Positions 52,360-61,344 of a DNA stretch of 64,000 nucleotides are shown here, in pieces. The stretch's first letter is position 1, and every line of letters begins with the position of its first letter. Made by a program: the position numbers and the translations under genes. Location: assembly GCA_030834695.1 (NCBI GenBank), contig JAUQXK010000111.1, positions 1-64,000 of the forward strand. Reading direction: 5' to 3'. Under the pieces are notes generated by a model. That model ran no database searches. It was given only the letters and a program-made list of their open reading frames with translations, and was not told where the DNA came from. The stretch is from Desulfobacterales bacterium (GTDB lineage Bacteria > Desulfobacterota > Desulfobacteria > Desulfobacterales > SpSt-501).

Positions 52360-52770
52360 ATGAATATATGCCATCAGGTCAAAATGCGGGTACCCTTCCA
52401 CGATCTGGACCCGCTGCAGATCGTCTGGCACGGGAACTATTTCAAGTATTTCGACATTGCTCGATTCGGACTCTTCAAGCAAGCCGGTATCGATCTCTAT
52501 CAGTATCTGATTCGACAGCAGATCGTATTTCCGGTGACCCGTTTTTCCACAAAGCATATCGTGCCCCTCCGGTTCGACGACGAGTTCATCTGCACGGCGA
52601 CCGTGGTTGAAGCGGTCTATAAGATCGCCATCGCTTTTGAAATCCGACTGGCGGAAAACGGCACGGTCTGCGCTCGCGGCAAGAGCGAGCAGCTGTGTGT
52701 CAAAGTGCCTGAAATGGAAATGCAGTTCGAAATTCCGGGCGACATCAGCCGGGCGTTGGGGTTCGCGTGA
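52360..52770 (+). CDS. Hotdog acyl thioesterase (4HBT type), first cluster gene
   Basis: A 136-aa hotdog-fold thioesterase of the 4-hydroxybenzoyl-CoA type, which releases an acyl group from CoA or ACP. The catalytic Asp segment is VPFHDLDPLQIVWHGNYFKY, and the fold continues with PVTRFSTKHIVPLRFDDEFI. Family members of this kind are regular parts of aryl-polyene and related lipid clusters. GGGGAG precedes ATG 52360. Its TGA overlaps the next start (TGATG), coupling it to the DAK2-DegV gene. Confidence 0.9.
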   Translation: MNICHQVKMRVPFHDLDPLQIVWHGNYFKYFDIARFGLFKQAGIDLYQYLIRQQIVFPVTRFSTKHIVPLRFDDEFICTATVVEAVYKIAIAFEIRLAENGTVCARGKSEQLCVKVPEMEMQFEIPGDISRALGFA

Positions 52771-54500
52771 TGGACCGGCAGCTGCAACGTGCTTTCGCCG
52801 CCGGTTACGAAAGACTTTCCGCCTGGGCGGACCTCCTCGATCTGATCAACGTGTTTCCGGTTGCCGACGCGGACACGGGCAGCAACCTGAGGATCAGCCT
52901 CGCGCCCCTGCATCGGCTCGACGGCGGCACGGATGTCACCGTCAAACGGCTTCTGGCATCCGCCTCGGGCAACTCGGGGAACATCGCCTGCGGCTTTTTT
53001 ACGGCGTTTATCGCCGAGAACCCGTCGAAGGACTTTTTCCGGGCCGCCAAGGCGGGCCGGGACAGGGCCTGGCAGGCGCTGGCCGACCCGAAGCCCGGAA
53101 CCATGTTGACGGTTTTCGACGAACTGTCGGCTCACTTCGCGAACGCGACCGGCGATCCATGGGATGCGACCTATTCCGCTCTCATGGAAAAGCTCGAGCA
53201 GGCCGTCCATACCACCGCCCAAATCCTTCCGGAGCTGGAGGCGGCGGGTGTCATCGATGCCGGGGCGTTGGGAATCTACCTTTTCATGGAGGGTTTTTTC
53301 GCTCGCCTGGCCGACCGGGTTGATGAGTTCCGTCCCGTTACCGAGACGTTCCAGCGGAGGCTGCAGCTGCCGGCCGATTTCCACCCGGAACGCCAGAAGG
53401 GGTTTTGTGTCGATACGGTTCTGAAGGTCGCAGAGGGCTTCGATTCCTCGACGGGAGCGCTGGCCCAATACGGTGAAAGCCTCGTCGTCCTTCGGGAGGA
53501 CGACCGCGTCAAGATCCACCTTCACACCGAGCGCCCGGACGATGTCCGGCGGCAGCTCGGCAATCTCGGCGGCATCGTGCAATGGAGCGAGCAGGACATG
53601 ACGCGGCCGGCCGGCTCGCGGACGGATCCCCTCAAGCAGGCCGCGGTGCATATCGTGAGCGACGCCGCGGGTTCCATCACCCGCCAGGATGCCGCTCGAT
53701 GGGGGATGACCCTGCTCGACAGCTACATTGTCGTCGGCGACCGATCGTTGCCGGAAACCCTGTTCTCACCGGCCGAATTCTATGCCTTGATGCGTCAGGG
53801 CGTCAAGGTGAGCACGGCCCAGGCTTCCATTTTCGAGCGTCACCAACGCTACCAGAGCATTCTGAGCCGCTTCGGTTCTGCGCTCTATCTGTGTGTCGGC
53901 TCGGTGTACACCGGCAATTTTCAGGCGGTATCAGCCTGGAAAAAACGGAGCGACCCGGACGGCCGGATGACGGTCATTGACACCGGTCTGGCCTCCGGCC
54001 GTCTCGGTCTCGCCGTCCTGGCCACGGCCCGCCATGCCAGCGACAGCGATCATCCCGAAAGGGTGGTTCGATTCGCCGAGGCAGCCATCCGGCAGTGCGA
54101 GGAATTCATTTTCCTCGACCGGCTCCAGTATCTCGTGGCCGGCGGCCGTTTGTCCAAGACCAAGGGTTTTTTAGGCGACCTGCTGCACCTGAAGCCGATT
54201 ATCAGCCCGACCGCCCAGGGGGCGGTGAAGGCCGGGACCGCGCGAGACCGTGACGAACAGGTCGCCTTCGCGATGCAGAAGCTCGCCGAACGCCTGACGC
54301 CGGGCGCCGGCGGGCTCGTCATGCTCGAGTATTCCGACAACCGGCAGTGGGTGGAAGAAGACGTGCAGAGACTGATCCAGAGCCGCTTCCCAGACAGCGA
54401 GACCATTCTCCAACCCCTGTCGCTGACGTCCGGCGCCCACATGGGGCCGGGGACCTGGGGAGTGGCTTTCTTGCCGAAGCCGCTTTTCTTGATGGAGTAA
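52770..54500 (+). CDS. DAK2-DegV fusion, probable one-chain fatty-acid kinase
   Basis: A 576-aa fusion. Residues about 1-190 are a DAK2 (DhaL-like) kinase domain with the metal-binding Asp motif PVADADTGSN at 30-39 and AGVIDAGALGIYLFMEGFF. About 205-275 resembles the FakA middle domain (ESLVVLREDDRVKIHLHTER). About 290-570 is a DegV domain that binds a fatty acid (VHIVSDAAGSITRQDAARWG, KVSTAQAS, LVAGGRLSKTKGFLGDLLHL). In Gram-positives FakA and FakB are separate proteins that phosphorylate fatty acids; here kinase and carrier are joined, so it could activate or recycle acyl chains for the cluster (inference). Coupled to both neighbours. Confidence 0.87.
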   Translation: MDRQLQRAFAAGYERLSAWADLLDLINVFPVADADTGSNLRISLAPLHRLDGGTDVTVKRLLASASGNSGNIACGFFTAFIAENPSKDFFRAAKAGRDRAWQALADPKPGTMLTVFDELSAHFANATGDPWDATYSALMEKLEQAVHTTAQILPELEAAGVIDAGALGIYLFMEGFFARLADRVDEFRPVTETFQRRLQLPADFHPERQKGFCVDTVLKVAEGFDSSTGALAQYGESLVVLREDDRVKIHLHTERPDDVRRQLGNLGGIVQWSEQDMTRPAGSRTDPLKQAAVHIVSDAAGSITRQDAARWGMTLLDSYIVVGDRSLPETLFSPAEFYALMRQGVKVSTAQASIFERHQRYQSILSRFGSALYLCVGSVYTGNFQAVSAWKKRSDPDGRMTVIDTGLASGRLGLAVLATARHASDSDHPERVVRFAEAAIRQCEEFIFLDRLQYLVAGGRLSKTKGFLGDLLHLKPIISPTAQGAVKAGTARDRDEQVAFAMQKLAERLTPGAGGLVMLEYSDNRQWVEEDVQRLIQSRFPDSETILQPLSLTSGAHMGPGTWGVAFLPKPLFLME

Positions 54501-54526
54501 TCTCATGCTGGCCCGGAGCCCGGAGA

Positions 54527-55273
54527 ATGATTGAACCACCCCAGCCCCCGCGCGGCGGCGTTTGCCAGAACCGGTTTGCGCTGGTGATTCCGGTATTCAA
54601 CCACGAACAGACGGTGGCCGACGTGGTGCATCGGGCGATGGCCCTTGAAGTTCCGGTGGTAGTGGTGGACGACGGCTCCACCGATACGACGTTCGAACGG
54701 ATCAAGGGCATTCCGGGGATCCGGATCCTGCGCCATCCATTCAACCGCGGCAAGGGCGCGGCTCTCATGACCGGAATTGCGCACGCGGCCAAGCTGGCTG
54801 ACTGGGTGATCACGCTGGATGCGGACGGTCAGCACGACCCGGATGATGCCAAATCCCTGATGCGTGCTGTCCCCTCGGGGCCGCGGCCCATCCTGATCGG
54901 CCGGCGGACGGGCATGCAGGGGGCGGAGGTGCCTTGGACCAGCCGGTTTGGCCGTGGTTTCTCCAACTTCTGGGTGCGGGTGGCCGGCGGGCCGGCGGTA
55001 AAGGACTCTCAAAGCGGGTTCAGGGTCTATCCCCTGCCGGAATGCCTGCACTTGGATGTCAAGGCTCGACGGTTTCAATTCGAAGTCGAAATCCTGGTCA
55101 AAGCCGGGTGGAAGGGGATTCCGGTGATGGAGTCGCCCGTCCGCGTGTCCTATCGGCCCGGGACTCCGAGAATTTCGCATTTCCACCCGTTTTTCGACTT
55201 TCTGAGAAACTTCGGCACGTTCAGCCGGTTGATCACCTACCGGGTGCTGAAGCTGAAGTTCCTAATGGAATGA
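54527..55273 (+). CDS. Family 2 glycosyltransferase (dolichol-phosphate-mannose-synthase-like)
   Basis: A 248-aa GT-A enzyme. The nucleotide-sugar site has FALVIPVFNHEQTVADVVHR and VVVVDDGSTDTT; the metal-binding acidic motif is ITLDADGQHDPDD; SQSGFRVYPLPECLHLDVKA and FQFEVEILVKAGWKGIPVME follow, the latter typical of DPM1/polyprenyl-phosphate enzymes. No C-terminal transmembrane helices are seen. It would glycosylate a lipid or polyene head group. GGAG eight bases before ATG 54527; its TGA overlaps the acyltransferase start as ATGA. Confidence 0.9.
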   Translation: MIEPPQPPRGGVCQNRFALVIPVFNHEQTVADVVHRAMALEVPVVVVDDGSTDTTFERIKGIPGIRILRHPFNRGKGAALMTGIAHAAKLADWVITLDADGQHDPDDAKSLMRAVPSGPRPILIGRRTGMQGAEVPWTSRFGRGFSNFWVRVAGGPAVKDSQSGFRVYPLPECLHLDVKARRFQFEVEILVKAGWKGIPVMESPVRVSYRPGTPRISHFHPFFDFLRNFGTFSRLITYRVLKLKFLME

Positions 55274-56208
55274 TATTGCCCGCAACGCTTATGCTATCCC
55301 TGTTTTACCGCTGCATGGCGCTCACCTCCCGGATTTTCGGACCGTGGCTGTTCAGCTGCGTTGCCAAAGGCATCGCCGCCGGATATTTCCTGTCTTTTCC
55401 GCGACGGGTGGGGATCAGCAAGCGGTTTTATCAAGCGCTTTTTCCCCAACTCAGCGGAGCCTTCCATCTGCGGTGCGTCTGGAAGCAGTTCCTGAATTTT
55501 ACGTCGGTATACCTCGATCGGCTCCTGCTCAGCGAGGACGGCAAGATCACCTGCACGCATGCCGGGTGGGAACACGTGGAAGCCGCTCTCGACCGGAACA
55601 CGGGCGGGATTATCCTGATGTCGCACCTGGGCAATTGGGAGATCGCCGCCCATTTCATGCGACAACGCAGAGAGCACCTGCGACTCATCCTGTTCATGGG
55701 GATGCGCGCCAAGGCCGAAATCGAGCGTCTTCAGAAAGAGGAACTGCGACGTAAGGGGATTCGTATCCTGGCGGTCGAAAAGGATTCCGGCGCCCCGTTC
55801 GACCTTATCGAGGGGCTACAGTTCATCCAGTCGGGCGGACTGATTTCGATGACCGGCGACAAGCTATGGCATTCGAGCCAGCGGTCCGTTCCGGTCGCCT
55901 TTCTCGGGCATGAAGTCCGTCTGCCGGAGACGCCGCATCTGCTGGCCATGCTGTCCGGCGTGCCGCTGTTCATCTTTTTTTCGCGCCGCACCGGCCGCCG
56001 GCGCTACCATCTGAGCATTGCGGAGCCGATCTACGTCGCCAAGGTCGGCCGCCGTGAACGAGCCGAGGCCATCCGGCGGTCGGCGCAAGCGTATGCCGAC
56101 CTGCTGGCGCAGAACCTCGGCGAGAACCCGCTGGAATGGTACCATTTCGAAACGTTTCTCGGCCCGCGGCTGACAGGAGCCGAAACCCCGCAGCCGAATA
56201 GGTTTTGA
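55270..56208 (+). CDS. LpxL/HtrB-like acyltransferase
   Basis: A 312-aa membrane-associated lysophospholipid/lipid A acyltransferase-type enzyme. A hydrophobic N-terminus (MILPATLMLSLFYRCMALTS) is followed by the catalytic HX4E motif in ILMSHLGNWEIAAHFM and a second conserved block GGLISMTGDKLWHSSQRSVP. It would transfer an acyl chain from ACP to a hydroxyl group. The GT2-acyltransferase pair next to ACP and KS is a hallmark of aryl-polyene-type clusters (family knowledge). It starts in the ATGA overlap with the glycosyltransferase stop. Confidence 0.88.
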   Translation: MILPATLMLSLFYRCMALTSRIFGPWLFSCVAKGIAAGYFLSFPRRVGISKRFYQALFPQLSGAFHLRCVWKQFLNFTSVYLDRLLLSEDGKITCTHAGWEHVEAALDRNTGGIILMSHLGNWEIAAHFMRQRREHLRLILFMGMRAKAEIERLQKEELRRKGIRILAVEKDSGAPFDLIEGLQFIQSGGLISMTGDKLWHSSQRSVPVAFLGHEVRLPETPHLLAMLSGVPLFIFFSRRTGRRRYHLSIAEPIYVAKVGRRERAEAIRRSAQAYADLLAQNLGENPLEWYHFETFLGPRLTGAETPQPNRF

Positions 56209-56270
56209 ATTTGACCGCGCAGTGGTGTATGGTAATCGGATCATTCCAGCAAAGGTGCAGAGAAGGTTCA

Positions 56271-56573
56271 ATGGAACGCAATGCCATCATTGTCGCTATT
56301 CTCAGGATTTTCACCGAGCGGTTTGAAATCGAGAACCCCGGTCTCGACGATAACCTGAGGGACGCCTACGAATTCGACAGCATCGATGCGGTCGAGCTGC
56401 TGCACGAGATTGAGGTGCTCCTCGGTACCCGGCTCACCCGCGCCGAAAAGAAAAACGCCATGGACATCCGTACCATCCGCCAGATCGCCGACTACATCGA
56501 AGCTCTGGCGGCCGCGCGCGCGGCGGAGGGAGCCGGCGGCGCTGCCGAGCGCCTGACCTCCCAGGAGTCTTGA
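56271..56573 (+). CDS. Acyl carrier protein
   Basis: A 100-aa carrier protein. The phosphopantetheine site is Ser37 in AYEFDSIDAVELLHEIEVLL, an atypical DSID instead of DSLD. It is slightly longer than fatty-acid ACP, with an Ala-rich C-terminal tail (ALAAARAAEGAGGAAERL). It should carry the growing chain for the two ketosynthases. AAGG precedes ATG 56271. The TGA overlaps the ketosynthase start (TGATG). Confidence 0.92.
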   Translation: MERNAIIVAILRIFTERFEIENPGLDDNLRDAYEFDSIDAVELLHEIEVLLGTRLTRAEKKNAMDIRTIRQIADYIEALAAARAAEGAGGAAERLTSQES

Positions 56574-57811
56574 TGGCGCGGCGAGTGGTCATCACGGGCG
56601 CCAGTGCCATCACGCCGATCGGCCGGAGCCGGGACGAGATCGTGCGCCACCTGGTGGAAGGCATCTCCGGGGTCAAAAAGCTGCGCAATGACGGGCTGCT
56701 GACCGAACACATCCAATCCGGCGTTTACGGCACCGTCGACTACCCGATCGAATACGACTTCAAACGCAGCCACGCCAAGACTATGGGGCCGGTTTCCTTC
56801 TATGCCTGCCAGGTTTCCAGGGAAGCCCTCCAGGCAGCGGGGCTCGACCCGGCGTTCATCACCTCGGGGCGTCTCGGGGTCGCCTTCGGCTCCACCCACG
56901 GCAGTCCGTCGGCCCAACGCAACATTTACAAGACGTTTTTTACCGAACGCGAACGCGGGGTGGCGGCGATCGGCGCAGTGGACTATCTAAAGTCCATGGT
57001 CCACACCACGGCGGTGAACATCACCAAGATGTTCGGCATCACCGGCCGCGTGATCTCCTCCTCCACGGCATGCACGACGAGCAGCCAGTCGATCGGGTTC
57101 GGCTACGAAGCGGTCAAGTACGGCATGCAGGACGCCATGCTGTGCGGCGGCGCCGATGAATACGACACGACGACGGTGGCGGTGTTCGACAACCTGCTGG
57201 CGTGTTCGACGGAGTTCAACGCCACGCCCCACCTGACGCCACGGCCCTTCGACGCCGCCCGCGACGGGCTCGTCGTCGGGGAGGGGGCCGGGGCCGTCCT
57301 GCTCGAGGACTACGAGCACGCCAGGAAGCGCGGGGCCCCCATTCTCGGGGAGGTCATCGGCTTCTCCTGTACCAACAACGGCGGCGACTTGATTCTGCCG
57401 AACGTCCAGGGCATTACCCGTACGCTCAAGCTCGCCCTAGAGCAAGCGGCCATCGGCCCCGGCGCGGTGGACTTCGTCAGTGCCCATGCGACGGCAACCA
57501 AGATGGGCGACGTGGTCGAGGCCCAGGCCATCGGGGGCATTTACGGAGACGGGCCGGTGGTGGCCGGCCTGAAGAGTTACATGGGGCACACGATGGGCTC
57601 GTGCGGGGCGATCGAGGCGATCCTAACGCTCTACATGATGCAGGCCGGGTTTATCCCGCGGACCCTGAACCTGGACCACGTGGACGAACGTTGCGCGATG
57701 ATTCGTCACGCGCTGCAATTGATCGAGCGACCGGTGCGCATCGCCGCGGTTCAGAACTTTGCGTTCGGCGGGGTCAACACCTGTGTCATGCTGAAGAGAT
57801 TCGACGGGTGA
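56573..57811 (+). CDS. Beta-ketoacyl-ACP synthase, complete active site
   Basis: A 412-aa condensing enzyme of the FabF/KASII type. All catalytic residues are in place: Cys167 (SSTACTTSSQSIG), His305 (SAHATATKMGD) and His339 (YMGHTMGSCGAIEA). It should extend acyl-ACP with malonyl-ACP. Sequence around the pocket (ATATK in place of GTGT, and TTSS after Cys) is unlike housekeeping FabF, in keeping with a specialised pathway. AGGAG precedes ATG 56573. Directly coupled to the ACP gene. Confidence 0.95.
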   Translation: MARRVVITGASAITPIGRSRDEIVRHLVEGISGVKKLRNDGLLTEHIQSGVYGTVDYPIEYDFKRSHAKTMGPVSFYACQVSREALQAAGLDPAFITSGRLGVAFGSTHGSPSAQRNIYKTFFTERERGVAAIGAVDYLKSMVHTTAVNITKMFGITGRVISSSTACTTSSQSIGFGYEAVKYGMQDAMLCGGADEYDTTTVAVFDNLLACSTEFNATPHLTPRPFDAARDGLVVGEGAGAVLLEDYEHARKRGAPILGEVIGFSCTNNGGDLILPNVQGITRTLKLALEQAAIGPGAVDFVSAHATATKMGDVVEAQAIGGIYGDGPVVAGLKSYMGHTMGSCGAIEAILTLYMMQAGFIPRTLNLDHVDERCAMIRHALQLIERPVRIAAVQNFAFGGVNTCVMLKRFDG

Positions 57812-57887
57812 TGACTTCACAAGAAGCCTAATTTCGGCGTTGCGCTTCGTCCCACGCTCGCCGTCATCCAATTCCAGGCGTGAAACA

Positions 57888-58676
57888 ATGGAACGCAATA
57901 GCCCCGCTGCCGGACGCCGGAGGCTTCAGACCTTTTTCGATATGGCCATCACACTCGCGCTGTGGGCGTATTTCACGGCGGGATTCGTTTTGCTCTTTGC
58001 ACCTTTCTATCTCCTGGCCGGCATCTTTGCAAGGAATCGCGAGCAGGCCTTTCAGCAGCTTAACAGTCGGTTCTATCGGGGCTTTTTTGCCCTGGCGCGC
58101 CGATTGATGCCCGGGCACCGCTGGCAGATCCAGCCCGAGGTGAGGGCGATCCGCTCATCGGTCGTGGTCTGCAACCACCAGTCCTACTTGGACTCGATCC
58201 TGCTGATATCGCTGTATGGCCGGCACAACACCATCGTCAAGAGCCGGCTCTTCGATATCCCGCTTTTCGGAAACATGCTGCAATGGTCCGGCTATATTCC
58301 TTCCTCGGCCGAAGGGCGGTTCGCCGAGATGATGATCCGGCGGATCGAGAGCATGGATGCGTTTCTCGCGGCGGGCGGCAATCTGATCGTGTTTCCCGAG
58401 GGCACCCGCAGCCGGGACGGACGCATCGGGCCGCTGAACCCGGGGGCCTTCAAGATCGCGCGGCGCTGCCGGACGCCGATCAAGGTCCTTTACGTCACCC
58501 ACACCGATCGCATGTTCCGGCGTGGCAGGTTTGCGTTCGACACCCGGGGGCCGAACACCATCCGTCTCGAGCTGCTCGGCGAGGTCGATGCGGCCGGCGC
58601 CGACGGAAAACGGGGCCTGGTGCGAGCGATGGACCGGGTGCGGGAAATGCTCGAATCGCGGCAGATGGCAGGCTGA
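57888..58676 (+). CDS. PlsC-like 1-acylglycerol-3-phosphate acyltransferase
   Basis: A 262-aa membrane acyltransferase. An N-terminal hydrophobic segment (ALWAYFTAGFVLLFAPFYLL) anchors it; the catalytic NHX4D motif is VVCNHQSYLDSILLI and the substrate motif is IVFPEGTRSRDGRIGPLNPG. It would esterify a hydroxyl group with an acyl chain. Together with the LpxL-like gene it gives the cluster two different acyltransferases. ATG 57888 is preceded by CAGGCG; gap of 76 bp to the ketosynthase. Confidence 0.9.
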   Translation: MERNSPAAGRRRLQTFFDMAITLALWAYFTAGFVLLFAPFYLLAGIFARNREQAFQQLNSRFYRGFFALARRLMPGHRWQIQPEVRAIRSSVVVCNHQSYLDSILLISLYGRHNTIVKSRLFDIPLFGNMLQWSGYIPSSAEGRFAEMMIRRIESMDAFLAAGGNLIVFPEGTRSRDGRIGPLNPGAFKIARRCRTPIKVLYVTHTDRMFRRGRFAFDTRGPNTIRLELLGEVDAAGADGKRGLVRAMDRVREMLESRQMAG

Positions 58677-58819
58677 AGGTTGAAGGCGTTTCAAGACCAT
58701 CCGAGGATGCCCTAAGTGGCAGATTCGTATCGCGCGAGAGGTGCTATGCCTTCAGCCTTCGGTTTTCAGCCTAATCACTTTAACCGCAAAGAACTCCGAA
58801 GCACGGGTTGGTAAGCGTC

Positions 58820-60310
58820 ATGAAGATCGTTTTGATGTCCATGCCCGACGTGGCCGCGGTGATCATGCACGAGAGCGCTTTTCACATGCCGAACAACGGC
58901 ATCGCCAGCATCGGCGCCAACATCGATCCCGGACACGAGGTGTTTATCATCGATCTGATCCGCAAGCGGCGCCGGGTCCGGCGCTACGTGACGGAAACGC
59001 TGCTGAGAATCCGGCCGGATGTGGTCGGGCTCTCGGCCATGGCCTGGCAGTACCGAACCTGCACGCAGCTCGTGCGGCTGATCAAGCGGCTGCTGCCGAA
59101 CGTCAAAATCGTTCTGGGCGGCTATCACGCCACGCTGATGCATGAAGAGATCGCGGTTTCGGAGGAGGCGCCCCTGATCGACTTCATCGTACGCGGCGAA
59201 GGGGAGGAGGTCTTCCGACGACTGATCAACGCCTTGAACGGCCAGGACCGGTTTGAGGAAATCCCGTCGCTCTCCTATCACCGCGGCAACGGATTCGTCC
59301 ATAACCCTCGGGGCGCGCTTCTCGATCTATCCCAGCTCAAGTTGCCCATCCGGGACCGGCGGCGGCTGACCTGGGGCTATCACATCATGAACGACAAGGT
59401 CGAAGTGATCGAGACCTCCCGGGGATGTACCCGCACCTGCAATTTCTGCAGCATGAATCATATGTACGGCCGCACCTTCCGGTCCTTTCCGATGGAGCGG
59501 ATCCTGGCCGACATCGATGACATCTACATCAACCGCCGCACCCGCTGGATCTTCGTGGCCGACGACAACCTGGTCCTGGAGCCGGACCGGGTCCTGGCGC
59601 TTTGCGACGCCATTATCGCCCGCAGGTACCGTGGCCTGAATTTTGTCGTGCAGGCCGACTGCATCACCATGTCGCGCCACGAGGAGATGGTGCGCCGCAT
59701 GGCCCAGGCCGGTTTCAAGACCATTTTTCTCGGCATCGAAAACGTGTCCAAGAAGAACCTCAAGGTGGCGGGCAAAGGCAATATCGTCGCAGCCTCCCGC
59801 CAGGCGGTGGCTAATTGCCACAAATACGGCATCATGGTGGTGGCCGGAATGATCTTCGGTTTTCCGGACGACGACGAAGAGGACATCATCGAAAACTACC
59901 GCTTCCTCAAAGCGATCGAAGCGGACACCTCCTACTGCCAGATTCTGACGCCCTACCCGAAGACCGGCATGCGCCAGTACCTGCTGGACGAGGGTTTGGT
60001 GACCAACGCCGACGACTTCACCCGCTACAACGGCATGTGGGCCAATGTCCGGACCCGCCACCTGAGCGCGGAGGAGCTGCAATACCTGGTCTGGTACCAC
60101 CAGCAGAAGGTGATGGGATGGTGGGAGCCGTCGGAGCGGGTTCGCCGGCGGGGACCGCTCTGGACCGGGATATGGATATACGCCTTCCGGCCCGTTCTGA
60201 AAATCATCCTGGGACGCCAGCTCCGGAAATACGGCTGGCGGGGACGCTACGAGCGACATTTCCGGCGGATTCCGGAGGTGAACCGCTTCCGCGATCTGGA
60301 TCTTGCTTGA
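58820..60310 (+). CDS. B12-binding-domain radical SAM enzyme of the lipid cluster
   Basis: A 496-aa radical SAM protein. An N-terminal cobalamin-binding-like Rossmann domain (about 1-150; KIVLGGYHATLMHEEIAV) is followed by the CxxxCxxC motif at Cys203, Cys207 and Cys210 (RGCTRTCNFCSMN), then the barrel with VVQADCITMSRHEEMVRRMA and TIFLGIENVSKKNLKVAGKG. The C-terminus is basic (RRRGPLWTGIWIYAFRPVLK) and may touch membranes. It resembles the HpnJ-type and other lipid-modifying branches. In this setting it may alter the acyl chain. An imperfect inverted repeat (AGGCTGAAGG near 58670 / CCTTCAGCCT near 58750) lies in the 143-bp gap before it. Confidence 0.9.
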   Translation: MKIVLMSMPDVAAVIMHESAFHMPNNGIASIGANIDPGHEVFIIDLIRKRRRVRRYVTETLLRIRPDVVGLSAMAWQYRTCTQLVRLIKRLLPNVKIVLGGYHATLMHEEIAVSEEAPLIDFIVRGEGEEVFRRLINALNGQDRFEEIPSLSYHRGNGFVHNPRGALLDLSQLKLPIRDRRRLTWGYHIMNDKVEVIETSRGCTRTCNFCSMNHMYGRTFRSFPMERILADIDDIYINRRTRWIFVADDNLVLEPDRVLALCDAIIARRYRGLNFVVQADCITMSRHEEMVRRMAQAGFKTIFLGIENVSKKNLKVAGKGNIVAASRQAVANCHKYGIMVVAGMIFGFPDDDEEDIIENYRFLKAIEADTSYCQILTPYPKTGMRQYLLDEGLVTNADDFTRYNGMWANVRTRHLSAEELQYLVWYHQQKVMGWWEPSERVRRRGPLWTGIWIYAFRPVLKIILGRQLRKYGWRGRYERHFRRIPEVNRFRDLDLA

Positions 60311-60356
60311 GCGGCTCCAAGACCAGCGTTGCGAGGTCCCATCATCCCCGCACAGC

Positions 60357-61160
60357 TCACTCGGCAACGGGTGGAAGAATTCCGCTTTTGCTTAAAAACG
60401 CACGGATGTCCGTTGCGAGGGGAATACGGTCCGGCAGCCAGCATCGATGCCCGCACTCGTAAAGGCGAAGCGTGCCTCTGGCAGCCGTCATCGCCAGCTT
60501 CTGACCCTCCTGCCAGGGGATGACCTCGTCGGTTACGCCGTGCAAAACGAGCACCGGTCCTGGAAAGCGGCGCAGCACGCTGGCGTTGTCAAACGGGTCT
60601 CGAATCAGGAATTCCGGCATGAAGTAACGATGGGCGAAGATGCGCAGGCTCGTGAAGGTCGATTGAAGGATCAAGGCGGCCAGATGCCGCTCGCGGGCCA
60701 GCGCGCATATCGCGCCGCCGCCGAGAGAAAAACCGTAGCCGACCATCCGGTCTTGATCCACGTCCTGCCGGCCGATAATGGCATCGTAGGCGTTGACGAG
60801 CGCAGCTTGAATGGCCGGCTCGGATGGCGAACCGTCTGATCGCCCGTAGCCGGGATACTCGACTAGAAGCACCCCCAGACCCCAACGCCGAAACTCGTCG
60901 AACTCGCCCAGCCATTGATCGATGAGCTCACCGTTTCCATGACTGAAGATCAACACCGGATGCCGGTCGGCCGAACGAATCGGCGGGAGGAACCAGGCAT
61001 CGACGGTCCCCGAAGCAGTGGCCACGCGATAGGCCGTTGCATCGGGCACCCGGGAAATCGGGCTTTCTGCCGCCGGTTCGTGCTGTCGGGGGAAGGTGAA
61101 GTCGCGCTGCATCAAGTAGAAAAAGGCGGCGGCGGCGATATAGCCGAGGGTCAACAGCAT
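60357..61160 (-). CDS. Membrane-anchored alpha/beta hydrolase
   Basis: A 267-aa alpha/beta hydrolase of the BEM46/YfhR type. An N-terminal hydrophobic anchor (MLLTLGYIAAAAFFYLMQ) is followed by the fold with HPVLIFSHGNGELIDQWLGE, the nucleophile elbow GYGFSLGGGAICALA (GxSxGG), DEVIP carrying the likely Asp and ECGHRCWL with the His. It may hydrolyse an acyl ester. It is the only opposite-strand gene in the cluster, ending 46 bp after the radical SAM gene. The start at 61160 has no strong ribosome site. Confidence 0.85.
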   Translation of the reverse strand: MLLTLGYIAAAAFFYLMQRDFTFPRQHEPAAESPISRVPDATAYRVATASGTVDAWFLPPIRSADRHPVLIFSHGNGELIDQWLGEFDEFRRWGLGVLLVEYPGYGRSDGSPSEPAIQAALVNAYDAIIGRQDVDQDRMVGYGFSLGGGAICALARERHLAALILQSTFTSLRIFAHRYFMPEFLIRDPFDNASVLRRFPGPVLVLHGVTDEVIPWQEGQKLAMTAARGTLRLYECGHRCWLPDRIPLATDIRAFLSKSGILPPVAE

Positions 61161-61344
61161 CGCTGCGGATTTAACGCGTCGTTTCGCCGCTTTCAAGGTG
61201 GCATGGTCCAGGAAGGGGTTCGATTCTCGATACCAGGTATGCCATTTGGCAGACAGCGTCAAGGTCGGAGAGCCTTCCGTGCCCGTATTGACGCGCCGAA
61301 GATCGTTGACAAAAATCGAGGGACCGGGGTAGCTTGGGCGCCCT

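Noticed and set aside
58669-58760. Terminator between the PlsC-like and radical SAM genes
   Set aside because: The inverted repeat (AGGCTGAAGG/CCTTCAGCCT) has a loop of about 70 nt and no T-tract, so it is noted only as a repeat-like structure in the gene entry.
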